Of a DNA stretch of 64,000 bases, positions 38,801 through 50,433 are shown in pieces. The DNA is from Campylorhamphus procurvoides (taxonomy: Eukaryota; Chordata; Aves; Passeriformes; Dendrocolaptidae), in contig WBMV01001237.1 of NCBI GenBank assembly GCA_013396655.1, positions 642,716-706,715 on the forward strand. Direction: 5' to 3'. The notes under the pieces are model-generated. The model ran no database searches. It was not told where the DNA came from and was given only the letters and a program-made list of their open reading frames with translations. Made by a program: the position numbers and the translations under genes. Each line of letters begins with the position of its first letter. Position 1 is the stretch's first letter.

Positions 38801-40440
38801 CTTATGACAGGATTTACCTTGTAAAGAGACATAAGGACAGTAAGACAAAACAAACATCTATATGTTGACCTGCATTGATACTCTGCTTCCCTTCCAGCTG
38901 CTAGTTTGGTTGGGATGCTCTGTCAAACATTTTCCCTTTCCAGGGCAAGAAGACACAAAAAGAAACTTGTGCTCAGTCCTTCAGCCCTCACTAAAAAGCA
39001 CTTTAGGTCCATAAGACCTGGGGAGGAGCAGGGGAAAGTTATTTTGCCAAATTGATGTGAGTAAAGACATTGATGGAAGGCCAAACCTGAACTCTTTGCA
39101 CCAGTAAAATGAACAGGAAGTAACCAACGTCTGAGCTAGGAGAATGAGATAATATCCTACTCCAAACCAGAAAATACTGCAGCTACAGTACTTAGAAAGT
39201 AAGTGGAGACTGGACATTTATATTATTAGACATGCTATGTTAATGGAGAAAGCACCTAGACTTGCAACTCCCAAAATAAAAAGCAAACAAGCAAACAAAA
39301 ATCCAGGAAACAAAAACCTTCTCTCTGGCACCAGTGTCACCCTGCAAGACCCTGAAGTTTTGGACAGTTCTTCCATGGTATTAAAGCCTCACTGCCCTCC
39401 TGATCAGCCTGCAAGCTCACCCAGGAAGCTTCCTCTGATTTGTTCAGGACCAGCTTTCTTGGCTGGTTCCAGTAACTCCCCAGCTCAGAGAGCAGGTTTT
39501 TTCATCTGTTTTCTCAAGAGGCAATTTCCACTGCTCTAATTTAGAAGCAGACAGCCCAAGACCATCCATTTCCTTTAGTTTAACCAGCCTATTTAGCATA
39601 GTCAGTGTTTTACTGAGAAAAAATCATGCCATGTTATCTCTTCTTAGATTACTCTTGTATCTGTTCTTGCACAGAGTGTGTGATCTATGTCATAGTCAGA
39701 GCCAGCAAATGGCAGAATAAATACAGACCAAGTAAGAGTGGTACATGAAACTGATAAAATAAGTCTGAATTTATAAATTATACATACGTTCCCCAAATTG
39801 TCATATCTCCTAATCTTCTCTCTGCTGTTTGCCAGATTTTCTTCCACCAGTCACTGTCACATCACAGCTTCTCCCTTCTTTTTTATGTCCTGATTAACAG
39901 GACATCTATATTCTCCCTTGAGCTCTCTTCCTCCCAGCAAGATTGTTTTCCATATCCCTACAGAGGGGCCAAGAAAGCATTTGTGAGCCTGAGATGCTTC
40001 TTTTTCAAGATATACGATGCGATCTAATAAAAGATAATCCTTTTTCTTATAAACGTATCTCCATGAGCACAATTCAAATGCTTCAAGATAGGTTCAGGGA
40101 AAAAAAATATATCAAAACAATTTATTCTTAGATTACTTTTTAAAAAAAATCAAATGTAGACATTTTTTCCTGTGTGTTAGGGGATTCTGTTAATCTTCTG
40201 GGGGGAATGGTTTGACTCTCCAAATACTGATAAAGACCACGGGTTTTGCAATAGGAAAAAACAACCAAATATGGAATGGTTGGATTCTCCTGATAGTACC
40301 AATTCTTTAGTGATGTTTAGGACAATTTTGAAAACCACTGTGCTCATATACATCATTTGCACCTCCTGCTCTATTTTAAAACTTAGACATCAGAGTAACT
40401 AATCTAGAATAAAGAAATACAGAACCAAAGAATAGTTCAG
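35826..40440. other. unique non-coding stretch
   Basis: No gene is supported. A GC-richer pocket at about 36840-37260 and another at 39340-39500 carry overlapping frames on both strands without family signatures. A minus frame at 39857-40072 begins after a fair acceptor and is described among the findings. Short A and T runs lie at 38249-38261 and 38469-38482. Confidence 0.4.
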
Positions 40441-40450
40441 AGTTTTTGGG

Positions 40451-40475
40451 TTTTGGGTGGGGTTTTCACCCAAAA
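40451..40475. repeat. small perfect inverted repeat with G runs
   Basis: TTTTGGGTG (40451-40459) and CACCCAAAA (40467-40475) are perfect inverted copies around a 7-nt GGGTTTT spacer. An extra GGG lies just upstream at 40448. Confidence 0.7.
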
Positions 40476-40631
40476 TTTTACCAAGATTTATGTCTTTATC
40501 GTCCTTGCTTAGCTCTCAATACTCAGACATTGCTTAGAGGATGTGACAGGTGTTGCAACATGGCTCAGTAAAGAGTTCACAGCTGTGGAGCACAGACATG
40601 GACATGGATTCATATGCCAAAAAATACCAAA

Positions 40632-40703
40632 GAAGTACCAAATTTTTGCCAAGAAGTAAGTACCACTGAAGTACCAACTTTTGCTAAGAGAACAACATAT
40701 GAT
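40632..40703. repeat. two-copy imperfect tandem repeat, period about 36
   Basis: GAAGTACCAAATTTTTGCCA (from 40632) recurs as GAAGTACCAACTTTTGCTA (from 40668) with a few changes. Only about two copies are present. Confidence 0.6.
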
Positions 40704-42559
40704 ACAAGAAAATGGTTAATTAACACTGAATTTCCTTCAATGCTTGAGTAGAACCACTACTCATTTCTATCCCATAGTCAAGGCTGCCATCTGATTTTTC
40801 AATCATTCTGTGTATCAGTTTTGTTGGAATTAAATGGGTTCACATGCAAACATAATACTCGGTGCATACAAGTACCTCTTGCAGGTTCTCTTCATACCTT
40901 GTACCCAGTTATTCAAAGTTGAGGGAAGGTGCACACAGGTCTTTAGGGTTTTAATTCTCCTGTGACTTCTTCTGTACTAGTCCATCTTGACTATGGGCTG
41001 CTTTGTTTACCAAAGTGTGTATTTTTATGATGGGTATATAAGACACACGAGAGAGTCACAGCAGCTGCAGAAGTATCACTTTACGTGATGAGTTGGTAGA
41101 ATAAGCAACCTCTTGAAAACAGGGATGTCATACAGTTTTATTCTTTAATTTCACACTGCATGTTACTTTAGATTTTCCTTTTTTATAATCAGCCTTTGTT
41201 ATACCAATTACACTTTTAGCCCTAAACTGATAAGAAGCATGCAAATACTCAATACATAAAACAAATACAAAGTATAAGAAATATCAAAATAATGTGATTG
41301 TGTTAGGTATGTCTCACTGATAGAGTTTGGAGAGTTCAGTAGTTCAAGGAAAGTGGTTTATTCTGCCTTTCCTACAGTCAAATGAAATCTGCAAGTACAA
41401 GGCAGGATCTATGCACAGACTATACAAGTACACATGCTGACTAACCCTGGAGTTCAACTTATTTTTTCTAGGGCAAAACTAAGGAACAACACAAAAAGAA
41501 AGCAAAGTCCTTGAGCATTACAAGGTACAGGTCTGGGGTGTGTTCTCTCCTACTACTTCATAGTTGCCAGAAGAATGTGTCTTATTCTTAAACACCAAGT
41601 TTGTCTGACAGACATTTAGCTTGTTTTTATCTTTTCCTTGTCAGAAGGGCAGTAAACATGTTAAATCCTCTGCTTAAGATGTAGCTGCAATGTTTCCATT
41701 GTGCAAAAGGGATACAACAGCCCAACCTCTGAATGTCACATTTTATTCAAATAATGTTCCTCTCTGCCAGGTGGTCTAAAAGCACAGAAATCTGCAGCAA
41801 GGACTGGTAAAAGTTCTTCCTTTAGAAAGGACATCAAACTTTTTTTTTCCATTTCTCATTTCTAACAGGAACATTATGTTAAAGTTAATAATAACTATGT
41901 GTTGATTACAATTTCACATGTCTGTGTTGAAATAAAATCTATATTGCACGGTTTGACCTTGAAAAATATTCAGGTTTAGTATCTAGAAGACAAAAAATAG
42001 TGAAAAAAAAAACCAACATAATTTTTAAAAAAGAAAAGGATGAGACTACAAAGAGTAGCTTAAGATATGCTAAGCTTTTGGAAGAAAAAACATACGTGAT
42101 GTTAGCAAATAGCACATTTATCACCTGACTGCCTCAGAAAACTACTGTTTCTTGAACTCTTTAGACTTTATAAATTTTAAACAGAAAAGATGTAATTCTG
42201 TAAGGGTGTGGTGAATCTATTTAACCATTAAAGATCATTTTTGGTACCTGTGAATGTTAAGTTTCGAACTGGTTTTAGACTTTGGACGTTTAATGATTTT
42301 CAGTCATTAGGTGTTGCTCTTCTAAGAGCTGTTCACCTTAGCATGGCTTTTAGATTTATGAATCTTAGCAAAGCAGACCTTATCATTTCCATGGTTCATC
42401 TGTTTCTCTGCATTACTCTCATGCTAAATCAATCTTCAGATTCATAAAACAAGTCTGTAAATATTAATGCCTACCGAAGCAGTCTCATCTTGGATAACCT
42501 ATCACAGCAGAAAACTGGGGGAAACAACATCTTTTTGAAAGTCCTTTCCAGCAACATTC
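40704..42559. other. unique AT-rich non-coding stretch
   Basis: I see no gene, named repeat or strong regulatory signature. Short frames at 41939-42447 have no family features. Confidence 0.45.
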
Positions 42560-42835
42560 AACTCCTGAGTAAGAAAAGAGAACAAAACATTTGTGAGAAA
42601 AAAATGTAAAATAGTACAGAGAAAGAATGAAGTTCATAAGGTGATTGGAGAGAAACAAGAAAGGGGGAAGGTCAAAAGTAAGGAAAAGTGCAATGTGTCA
42701 AGAAGAGATGAAAGCAAAGGACAGAGTCAAGGAAGGAAGACAGAAAAGAAAAGAAAGTGTGTAGCAGTTACAGAAAAGGAAATGAATAACAGAAAGATCT
42801 GGGAAAGAAGAATGAATGCCAATAAGCTTTACAGC
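42560..42835 (+). repeat. purine-rich low-complexity tract
   Basis: The plus strand is strongly A/G-biased for about 275 bp, made of GAAA, GGAA and AAAG units with no fixed period. The frame at 42593-42871 encodes a K/E/R-rich peptide that merely reflects this composition. Confidence 0.6.
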
Positions 42836-43674
42836 TTCTGGAAAAGCATCCATGACAAAGTACACAGTTAAATGAATGAATGAGTATATAAAATGGAAAA
42901 GATACCAGTGCAGGTCAGGGGCACATATAATCAGATTGACCAAGAGCACCAGGGCGCCAAGGACTGGCTCCTAATACCATCATGCTGAGACAGCAGCACA
43001 TATTGCCCTGGATTTCTCCTTGGGGAAAAAAAATAAAAAAGAAATAATACTGCCAATCTCTCAGTTTGACTCTTTGACACATATCATCCCATAAAGTGAT
43101 AATGACTGTCAAATTTCTCTGGTTTCTCATGCACTGATTTATTTTGATTCTTTGAGTTTGTTGCTTTTTTTTTTTTAATTTTCAGATTTCTGTGTAATTA
43201 ATCTTTCTTCAGGCTGTCATGTCTCACAAGTGGTTTTTGTAAGCAAACTTACCTTGTAGATTTTCCTTTGCTCTCATGGCTTTGTTATGTTTTCTCAAAG
43301 AAGGAAAAATTAAAGGGGCATTGAGCACAGGCAGGAAAACTGGACACTTGTCTTTGCAGTGATATTTGATTTCTTTCAAAATTGGCAATCAAGAGGAATT
43401 AAAACAAGAGTGGAAAACAAGAACTTCTGTCAAGACAGAGAGAGCAAGAGCGTGTATTCCTTCTCCCAGTTTCTGACATGATATGTTCAAATACCTTTCG
43501 GTTACAGCATGTCAGCTCATGTTTCCCCACATGATATGACATAATGCAACATGACACACCAATTGTTTTTTGACAGAAATGTAAAGAAAGGGAGCGTTTC
43601 CACTCTGCTGGTAAAGAAATCATTTTAAGTAGAGAAACAGCCAGATTTCTCCTAAACATTAAGGCATCAAAGTG
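42836..43674. other. unique non-coding stretch
   Basis: No gene is established. A 14-T run lies near 43166. A minus-strand exon-like segment at 43253-43339 is described among the findings. Confidence 0.4.
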
Positions 43675-44340
43675 CAATGGCCTTGGGAGCTTGCCCCTTC
43701 CTGGGCCTCCTGCTGCCAGTGCTCAGGGACAGCTCAGCCGTGGCACAGCTGTGGGCTGTGCCCATCCCCAGACAGCTCTGCCGGGGGCTGAGCCAGGGCT
43801 GACCCTCCTCTTCCTCTGGGAACCACGTCCAAGTTGACACTCTGGTGCTTGGCTCCAGCCTGGACTGCAGCACCAGCTGTGTCACAGATGGGGCTGGGCA
43901 TGACCGTGGGTCCGACTAATCCAGACCTGCACCGAGACATGGATTGACTTCCCAGACTTGCCTAGGACTGGTCTCAGCTCTGCAGCCTTGGCTGCAGTCA
44001 CTGGGACGTCGCTGGCCATGGGCAACATCACTCACCCTGACCTGCCCCTGGGCTTGTCCCCACGGAGTGTTGGTCAGACCTGCTGCCATTCCCCAGCAAT
44101 TGTTTTGTGCAGGGGCTCAGCATGGTGGGTCCTCCCCAGGGCACAGGAGCTGGGTGTGGTGGTGCAGTTGGCACCTCACCCCACAGCTCCTGTGCCCTGG
44201 GGAGGACCCACCATGCTGGGCCCCTGCACAAAACACCAAGGATTCATTGACCACAAACAGCCCTGCTCCCATCAACCCCACAGGCCCTGCCGGTACCTTC
44301 CAGTCCTCGTGGATTCCAATTGTAAACCTTTTAATGTCAA
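43675..44340. other. sharply bounded GC-rich island, possibly repeat-derived
   Basis: About 665 bp of C/G-rich sequence with frequent CTGG/CCAG and CTGC/GCAG words sit between AT-rich flanks, with abrupt edges near 43677 and 44320. The longest frame on the plus strand (43944-44414, 156 codons) exists because stop codons are rare in such DNA; its peptide is W/P/H-rich and unlike any family I know. CpGs are present but do not reach typical island density. I found no target-site duplication. It may be an unrecognised avian retroelement piece, an LTR or a local GC-rich insertion. It encloses the palindrome at 44101-44235. Confidence 0.5.
44101..44235 (+). repeat. near-perfect 135-bp palindrome (long hairpin)
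   Basis: The left arm 44101-44152 and right arm 44184-44235 are inverted copies over 52 nt. Only position 44117 (T) against 44219 (G) differs, which would still pair as U.G in a plus-strand transcript. Inside, 44161-44165 (GGTGC) pairs with 44171-44175 (GCACC) around the loop AGTTG (44166-44170). An 8-nt asymmetric bulge (44153-44160 with 44176-44183) separates the two stems. All pairs share one centre at 44168. Immediately outside the arms the pairing stops. Confidence 0.92.
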
Positions 44341-46339
44341 AGCACGTTTGTAGGGCCCTGGGTGAGTGGGTGACCTTTAATTTTAGACATGTATTATGTG
44401 TTCACAGTGATTAAAGGAGGAATCAAGTTCAGCTTTTAACAGCTGGAAATTTCATGCAATCAGTTTGAGTATTATAATTTTGCAGCTTTTCGGCGGCAAC
44501 ATTTCCAGGCATCGAGAGGGTTTTTGTTTTGTTTTCCACTTTTATTAATTATTCCCTCTCTACCAGGTCTACCTGGTCCCAGAAGGCTGCATCTGCCTTC
44601 CTGGGGCACAAACTCTGGCTAAAGAAATGAGCATTGTAGCAATGCAATAACTGGAAGATGTCATCACCTTCAACTTAATCTATGAGTAATTTCTTGGTGA
44701 AAGACACCACCGACAGAAATTCACCAAAGCAGCATGACTTGTGTACTGAATTGGTGTGCCAGGAATACTTATTTGCATGTATGAACCTTGGACAGACAAG
44801 TCTCCCACAACACACAGCAAAACAATCCTTGTGCACCAGCTCACAAGGATGTGGCAGTGCCAGTATTTATATACTTACAGGGATGTGAGTCCACTGGCAC
44901 TTTCAGGTGAGAAAGAGAGAAGAAACTGGATTTTACAACCTTAGGTTCCTTTATCTAAGTTTTTCTAGCAACATTCAGTAAACCTCCCTTCTAAACAAAG
45001 CCCGAGGTACCCTCATGCACACATTCAGGGTAGATTTCCCAAAGGAAAAGAATCACATTTCAAAAAGTAGAGGAGGTGAAATAAAGGAACCTGGGGCCTC
45101 CTAGTATTGGTTGCACCACAAAAAAACAAAGGAAACAAACACCTTTTTGAATATTCCAGTTAACATTTTTGGGCACGTGGCTCCTGTATTCTGGTAGCTT
45201 GAAGTCAGTGATATTTCCAGACCTTTTTTTTTGGAACACAGTTTAGTTTGGCTACTGCATTATTGGAAGGTATGGCAAAGGAATTCCAAGCAGTAATTTT
45301 CTTTGTACCCTTCCCTGATAAGGAGTGAGGGAATGAGAGCAGAGTGGCAATAATGCTCTGTGTAGTTACTGAGCCCATTCTGTCCTCTGTTCTCAGGTAC
45401 AGAACTGCTAAACAATTTTGATAAAGAAAAATAGGTTTTGTCTTAACTGACTCCTGAAATTCTTTCAACTGGGAATTGCAACAGTGCTATTAAAAAGCAG
45501 TTTTATTGATATGACACATTTCCTAGGATAGGCCATTAATCATTTTGTGTTATTGTATCAATAGTATACTTAACATTTGAAATTCATGCAAAATCCCAGT
45601 GATGCAACTACCAGGAGGAAAAATGTAACACTGAATCTACCCAAAATGCTGCTGCTTCTGTGACTGAGCAGCACATTCAGACTAAAACCTATCAGCTGGA
45701 TTCCTGCTGGTTAGTGTGGAGTTTTATTCCTTAAAGTATTCTTCATAAAAAAGGAAGGAGGTGAGCAATGCCATTCGTGTACCCTGCCTGCTCAGAAGAA
45801 CTGCCTGCATACAGAATCCTGACATGTCCTGATCTCTAGAGATTTCTTTCAAAATATATGCATAAACATATCCTTTATCATAATACTGGGCATCTGTTTC
45901 AGCCCCAAGCAACACTGATTACTGTGATTCTATACCAAAATAACTTAATGAGACAGAGGCTATGGGTTTTACTCCTGTTTTCCAAATAATAACCTGTCCT
46001 CATTTACATGTCACTGGAAGAGGATTAATTTTGACTTTATAATGTACAGAGATTTTAAACCTCTAGAAAAGCAATCTACTAATGTGTGGCTATCTTACTT
46101 AGTATCTATGACTTTTATTAGTTCTGGCTGTTCCACCAGAAGTCTTTTTTTGGCAAAATAAACAAATTAATATTACTTTAAAGAGCAGAAGGGGAGGAAA
46201 GCAATACTGTACACATAAATAGGGGTTCAGAGCTAAGGAAGTTGTTCACTGGTACAGAATAGAGATGAGCATGACTGCAGACCCAACTAGTAGCCAGCAG
46301 AGTGAAGCTTGAGGAGAATGAAGAAATGACTGATATACA
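44341..46339. other. unique non-coding stretch
   Basis: No gene or named repeat is visible. Short frames at 44682-44944, 45205-45468 and 45724-45915 carry no family signatures. Confidence 0.45.
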
Positions 46340-46586
46340 TCAATGGCCTTGAGCTGAAGTAAGGTGGATTTAGGTTAGATTCTTTAGGAAATTCTTTACT
46401 ATAATGGTGATGAGGCCCTGGCAAAGGTTGTCCAGAGAGACTTTGGGCTCCCCATCCCTGGAAGTGTTCAAGGCCAGACTGGACAGAGCTTGGAGCAACC
46501 TGGGCTAGCAGAAGGTATCCTTGCCCATGACAGATGGGTTGATCTTTAATGTCCCTTCTGACCCAAACCATTCCAAGATTCTAATG
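46340..46586 (+). mobile_element. CR1 LINE 3' end (5'-truncated copy)
   Basis: This is a clear match to the chicken repeat 1 3' end in sense orientation: TTAGGTTAGATTCTTTAGGA, AAATTCTTTACTATAATGG, GAGGCCCTGGCAAAGGTTG, CCCCATCCCTGGAAGTGTTC, AAGGCCAGACTGGACAGAGC, GAGCAACCTGGGCTAG and finally GACCCAAACCATTCCAAGAT ending near TTCTAATG. Strong 5' truncation is normal for CR1. The copy is moderately diverged and non-coding. Confidence 0.93.
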
Positions 46587-49500
46587 TGACTCCCTGCCTC
46601 GTGCAAAATCTGACCCAGCTGAAGTGCTGTCACTGCTGTAACACCCCAAGTAGTTGTGTTATGGCTCAACAGAGACACAAAGCAGCTGGTTCTGTTCTGC
46701 TTGTTCCATTCTTCCAGGTCCATACTGTCTCTATGAGCGTGGTCTTCACTTAATGCCCTGGATTTAAAACAGCCCAGCAGAATTTTGGTCCCGTGTTCCT
46801 TGTTGCAGGGACATATCCCATATCTACTCCCTTTATCCTGATGCTTTGCTTACCTCCACATCCTCCTGAAGGCAAGCCAGCCATGGGACCCATGGTCATG
46901 TGCACTGGGCTTTCCTTTTGGATTTCAAAGATTTTGCCATGAAAACAATTCTGTGGCAAATGTAATATCAGGGGGTCTATAGAGAGCAGTTGGTGAACAC
47001 AGGGACCTACTCCAATTGTGAATCCTCTTCCACACCCCCTTAGATCAATCTAGAAGGAACAAAGAATAAAACACACACGATAACAGAGTAAACTACAGAA
47101 AGGTGAGAGGAATGAGAACTGAGATGTGATAGAAACAAAAAGATCTGAAAACACAAGCTGCACTAAAGCTTCTTTCTTACCAAATTAAACATGACTATCA
47201 ATCTGCTGTGTTTTTGCAGGCTGGTTTACAAACATATTCGTTCACCATACTTCTTTCAAGCTTAATAAAAAAAAATAACAACTCAAATGAGTAATAGTCA
47301 GTTTTGTTGTCTGATAATAGATTGATGGCCTTAAGCTTTCTCAAAGGAAATTCAATTTGAATAAGGATTAAACTCGAATTGTCAGTGAAGTATCCATCCC
47401 CAAATACTTATTTCTCACATTCATTCTAAATTCTGGTTGTACTTTGTCTTACAAAACATCATGTTTTGAAGCTAGACACAGCTAAATCACAGAGTATCCA
47501 TATTAATAAAGATGTTTAATGTAACAACATTGTTTTTTTCACAATATTTCATGTCTTGAAAAGGTCTTTTATAGCACCATAGGTAGAGAAGATATATCTG
47601 TGAGAAGTGTCACAAGTATTGAAACAAAAATAAACACCATTTTTTTTCTTTTGATATTTCAGTTGAGGTTTTTAAGTTCAAGTAATTAACTCACGGTTTT
47701 CTTGCATCCTTCTGCTGCTTCTTTTGTCTATGTGTCAAAATAATTCCATTAAAACACTCACAAATTATCATTTTAATGAATTTCTGACATGTTAATATAA
47801 TCCTTGTGAAGGTGTGACTACAGGTTAGGGTTGGTTTTGATTCAACGCCTGATAAATTTGTTGTTTACAGGTCAGGAAAACTACCAGGTATAATGAATGG
47901 TGCTAAGCTGGAATAAAATAAATTGAACTTATATTTTTGGACTTCTAACCTACTGTGATCTACCATCTTTTCAATCAATATTTAAAATAACTACCATCCT
48001 AATGTGCTCAAATACCTTTGACCCAGGATTTAACAAGAGCAAAGTCAACCTTTGTAACTATGGAGTGCACAGTTGGCCATTAAGAGCAAAAGTTACAGAT
48101 CCTTCTGAATAGCCACTACAAGTCAGAACAAGCTGATGAGGTTTTAAAAAGGAGCACTCACTGGAGCAAGCTGAGGCTTGGAGATTGTCTAATTAATTTA
48201 TGACTTCTCAGTTCTTTCTATGTTAGCTGCCTGGTGGAGCTTCTTCAAAGATGTCTTAAAATGAAGATAATCAGAGGAGAAAAAAAATTTGCTTTTCATG
48301 TAAGGCAGTAAGATCAGGAAGACAGAAAAACATGTGGGTTTACTTTTCTTATGTATGGAAGGGAATGGGGGTTGTGTTGTTTTAGACATATACTTTCAAA
48401 AATATTTTTCTTAAATTAACTAATTTTGAAATCACCTATAATTGAAAGCACAGACAATTTTAGCTTTGTACAGCAAGTGTAGTATTGTAGAAATTGAAAA
48501 AAAAAAAACAGAAAATGTCATGTGATGTATTTGTTGAGTTTAGAAACAGCAAACTAAGAGGAAAAGTACATTTTTCTCAAAAAACCCCAACTCTGTCAGT
48601 TAGTGGAAACAGTTAAGTGCTGAGCAGGGTAATGAGCAGTAATGCTACTCTAAGCATTACTCTCAAAATATGAAATGAAAATTATGAGAAATAGACTGTG
48701 GATGAGGCATTCTTTCTCCAGCACATTCCATTCAAGGTGATGACTAATTAGGAAAATCTCCAAAACTGAGTTTTGCTTTCTTGAAGTGTAACAGTGGAGG
48801 TAATATAAATATAACTCAGTCTTATCAACTGATTCAGCTCCTAAAAACAAACTTTTAAGCATATGGTCCCACGGTCAGAAAAGCCAATATATGTGAAGAA
48901 CAATCCTTGAACAGCATGATAACAGTCTGGAATTACATGCTACGGCTCACACAAGTGAGCTTTCCACACAAGTGGGTTTCCACAGTCATAATTTCAGCAG
49001 ATAAATTTTATAGTTTGACAGCTAACAAAACAGAAACACAATGAGGATTTCCAGGAAATGTTTACGTTGTTCCACTTGGTTTTGAATGGTGTGATTCATT
49101 TCTAAAGGAGGAAGAAGAAATTCTTCTCTTTAACTATGACAGATTTCTTCATTAAGGAAAATAAGATGGAAATGAAAGAGCTCAGATTCCAACAGGAAAC
49201 ACTCCTTACCTCAGGGAAATAAAGCATAAGAATGGTCCACTGAATCTGGCTGATAACATATGGACAATATTAGCAAAGCTTTAACCCATCAGTCTAGCAC
49301 TGTTTGTTTGAAAAACAGAACCCACTGATCCACCCCACAATAATGATTTCCATGAATAGACCTGGTCTTGCATTGCCCTTAATTCCTCTTTATTTTTCTG
49401 GTGGCCTAATCAATTGACGAGGTTCCTGATACACCTCTTGTTAACAAAAATGGAACAACAGCACCCCCCTCCAAGATAAAGTGATTCTTTTTTCAATGTT

Positions 49501-50433
49501 CTTCACAGTAGAAAGAACTTTATTGAGTATATATGCATTCTAGAGAAGCCTAGCTATCAGTAAAAGCTAATGTGAGCAAGACTGGATATCCTGACAATAT
49601 TTTAGATAATTAGATGGTTCCTGATGCACTGCAAATACAATCACTTGTGATAAAAATGATCTGTAATTGGAGTATCGCAGTTTCAGGAATGTAAAGAAAC
49701 ACCAATCAATGATTTTCACTCAAAGATATTTTCAAAAAAGAAAAGGAAGATAAAGTAAAGGTGATGTCATTGAGAAATTTTTCCTGTAGGAACAAATGCA
49801 AATGTTCAATGTGTTATAGAAACCCTGAAATACAAAAGGAGAACATTATGGTTTAGAAAATCGTTTCCAGAGCTATCAACTTTTAAACACTGGTAGGCTT
49901 TTTTACTCATAAATCATTACAATAAATTACAAGTGTCCAGTGACATTGAGCAAAACATGCAAATGTCAAAATAATTTCTGACAAAATCCTTGTCACCATC
50001 GCTAGCTGCTTTTTTTAAAGGAAATAATGAGAAAAAAATCCAGGATTTTCATAACTTTAAATATTCTTGTTCTTCCTATTTCAATGAAGATGAAATTTAC
50101 GACCAACTTGTGTCACATATACTGGGAATTTCTTAAATCAGTCTTGCTTTATAAATGCTTTATCCAGTTTGTTCCACAGGAGTGATATTTGGAGGTGAAT
50201 TTTCACCTGCTTTTTCCTTTCCAGCAGAGCATATCCAAAGCTGGGATGACCAGGCAAGGTTTGGCTAGCTCTGCCCAAATCTATGTTTGCTGTAGGAAGA
50301 ATGCAGAGTGTATTGCAATATCATTCCTGCTTGTTTAACAGTATTCCCTGGAAAAGTGCACTAGAGAAAAAAAAAAAAAAGAGAAAAAGGAAAAAGGAGT
50401 AAATCCTTGGATAAGTCTATTTACACGACCTCC
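46587..50433. other. unique AT-rich non-coding stretch
   Basis: No gene is supported. AT-rich sequence at 47280-47400 and 47640-47820 is rich in TAAT-type cores, and 49890-50000 contains an ATGCAAAT octamer. These are weak hints of regulatory DNA. A 14-A run lies at 50367-50380. Confidence 0.4.

Noticed and set aside
42593..42871. 92-codon Lys/Glu-rich frame
   Set aside because: It is the direct translation of a purine-rich low-complexity tract.
43944..44414. 156-codon plus-strand frame
   Set aside because: It runs through the palindrome in GC-rich DNA where stops are rare. The peptide is W/P/H-rich, overlaps a second open plus frame and a minus frame, and resembles no family.
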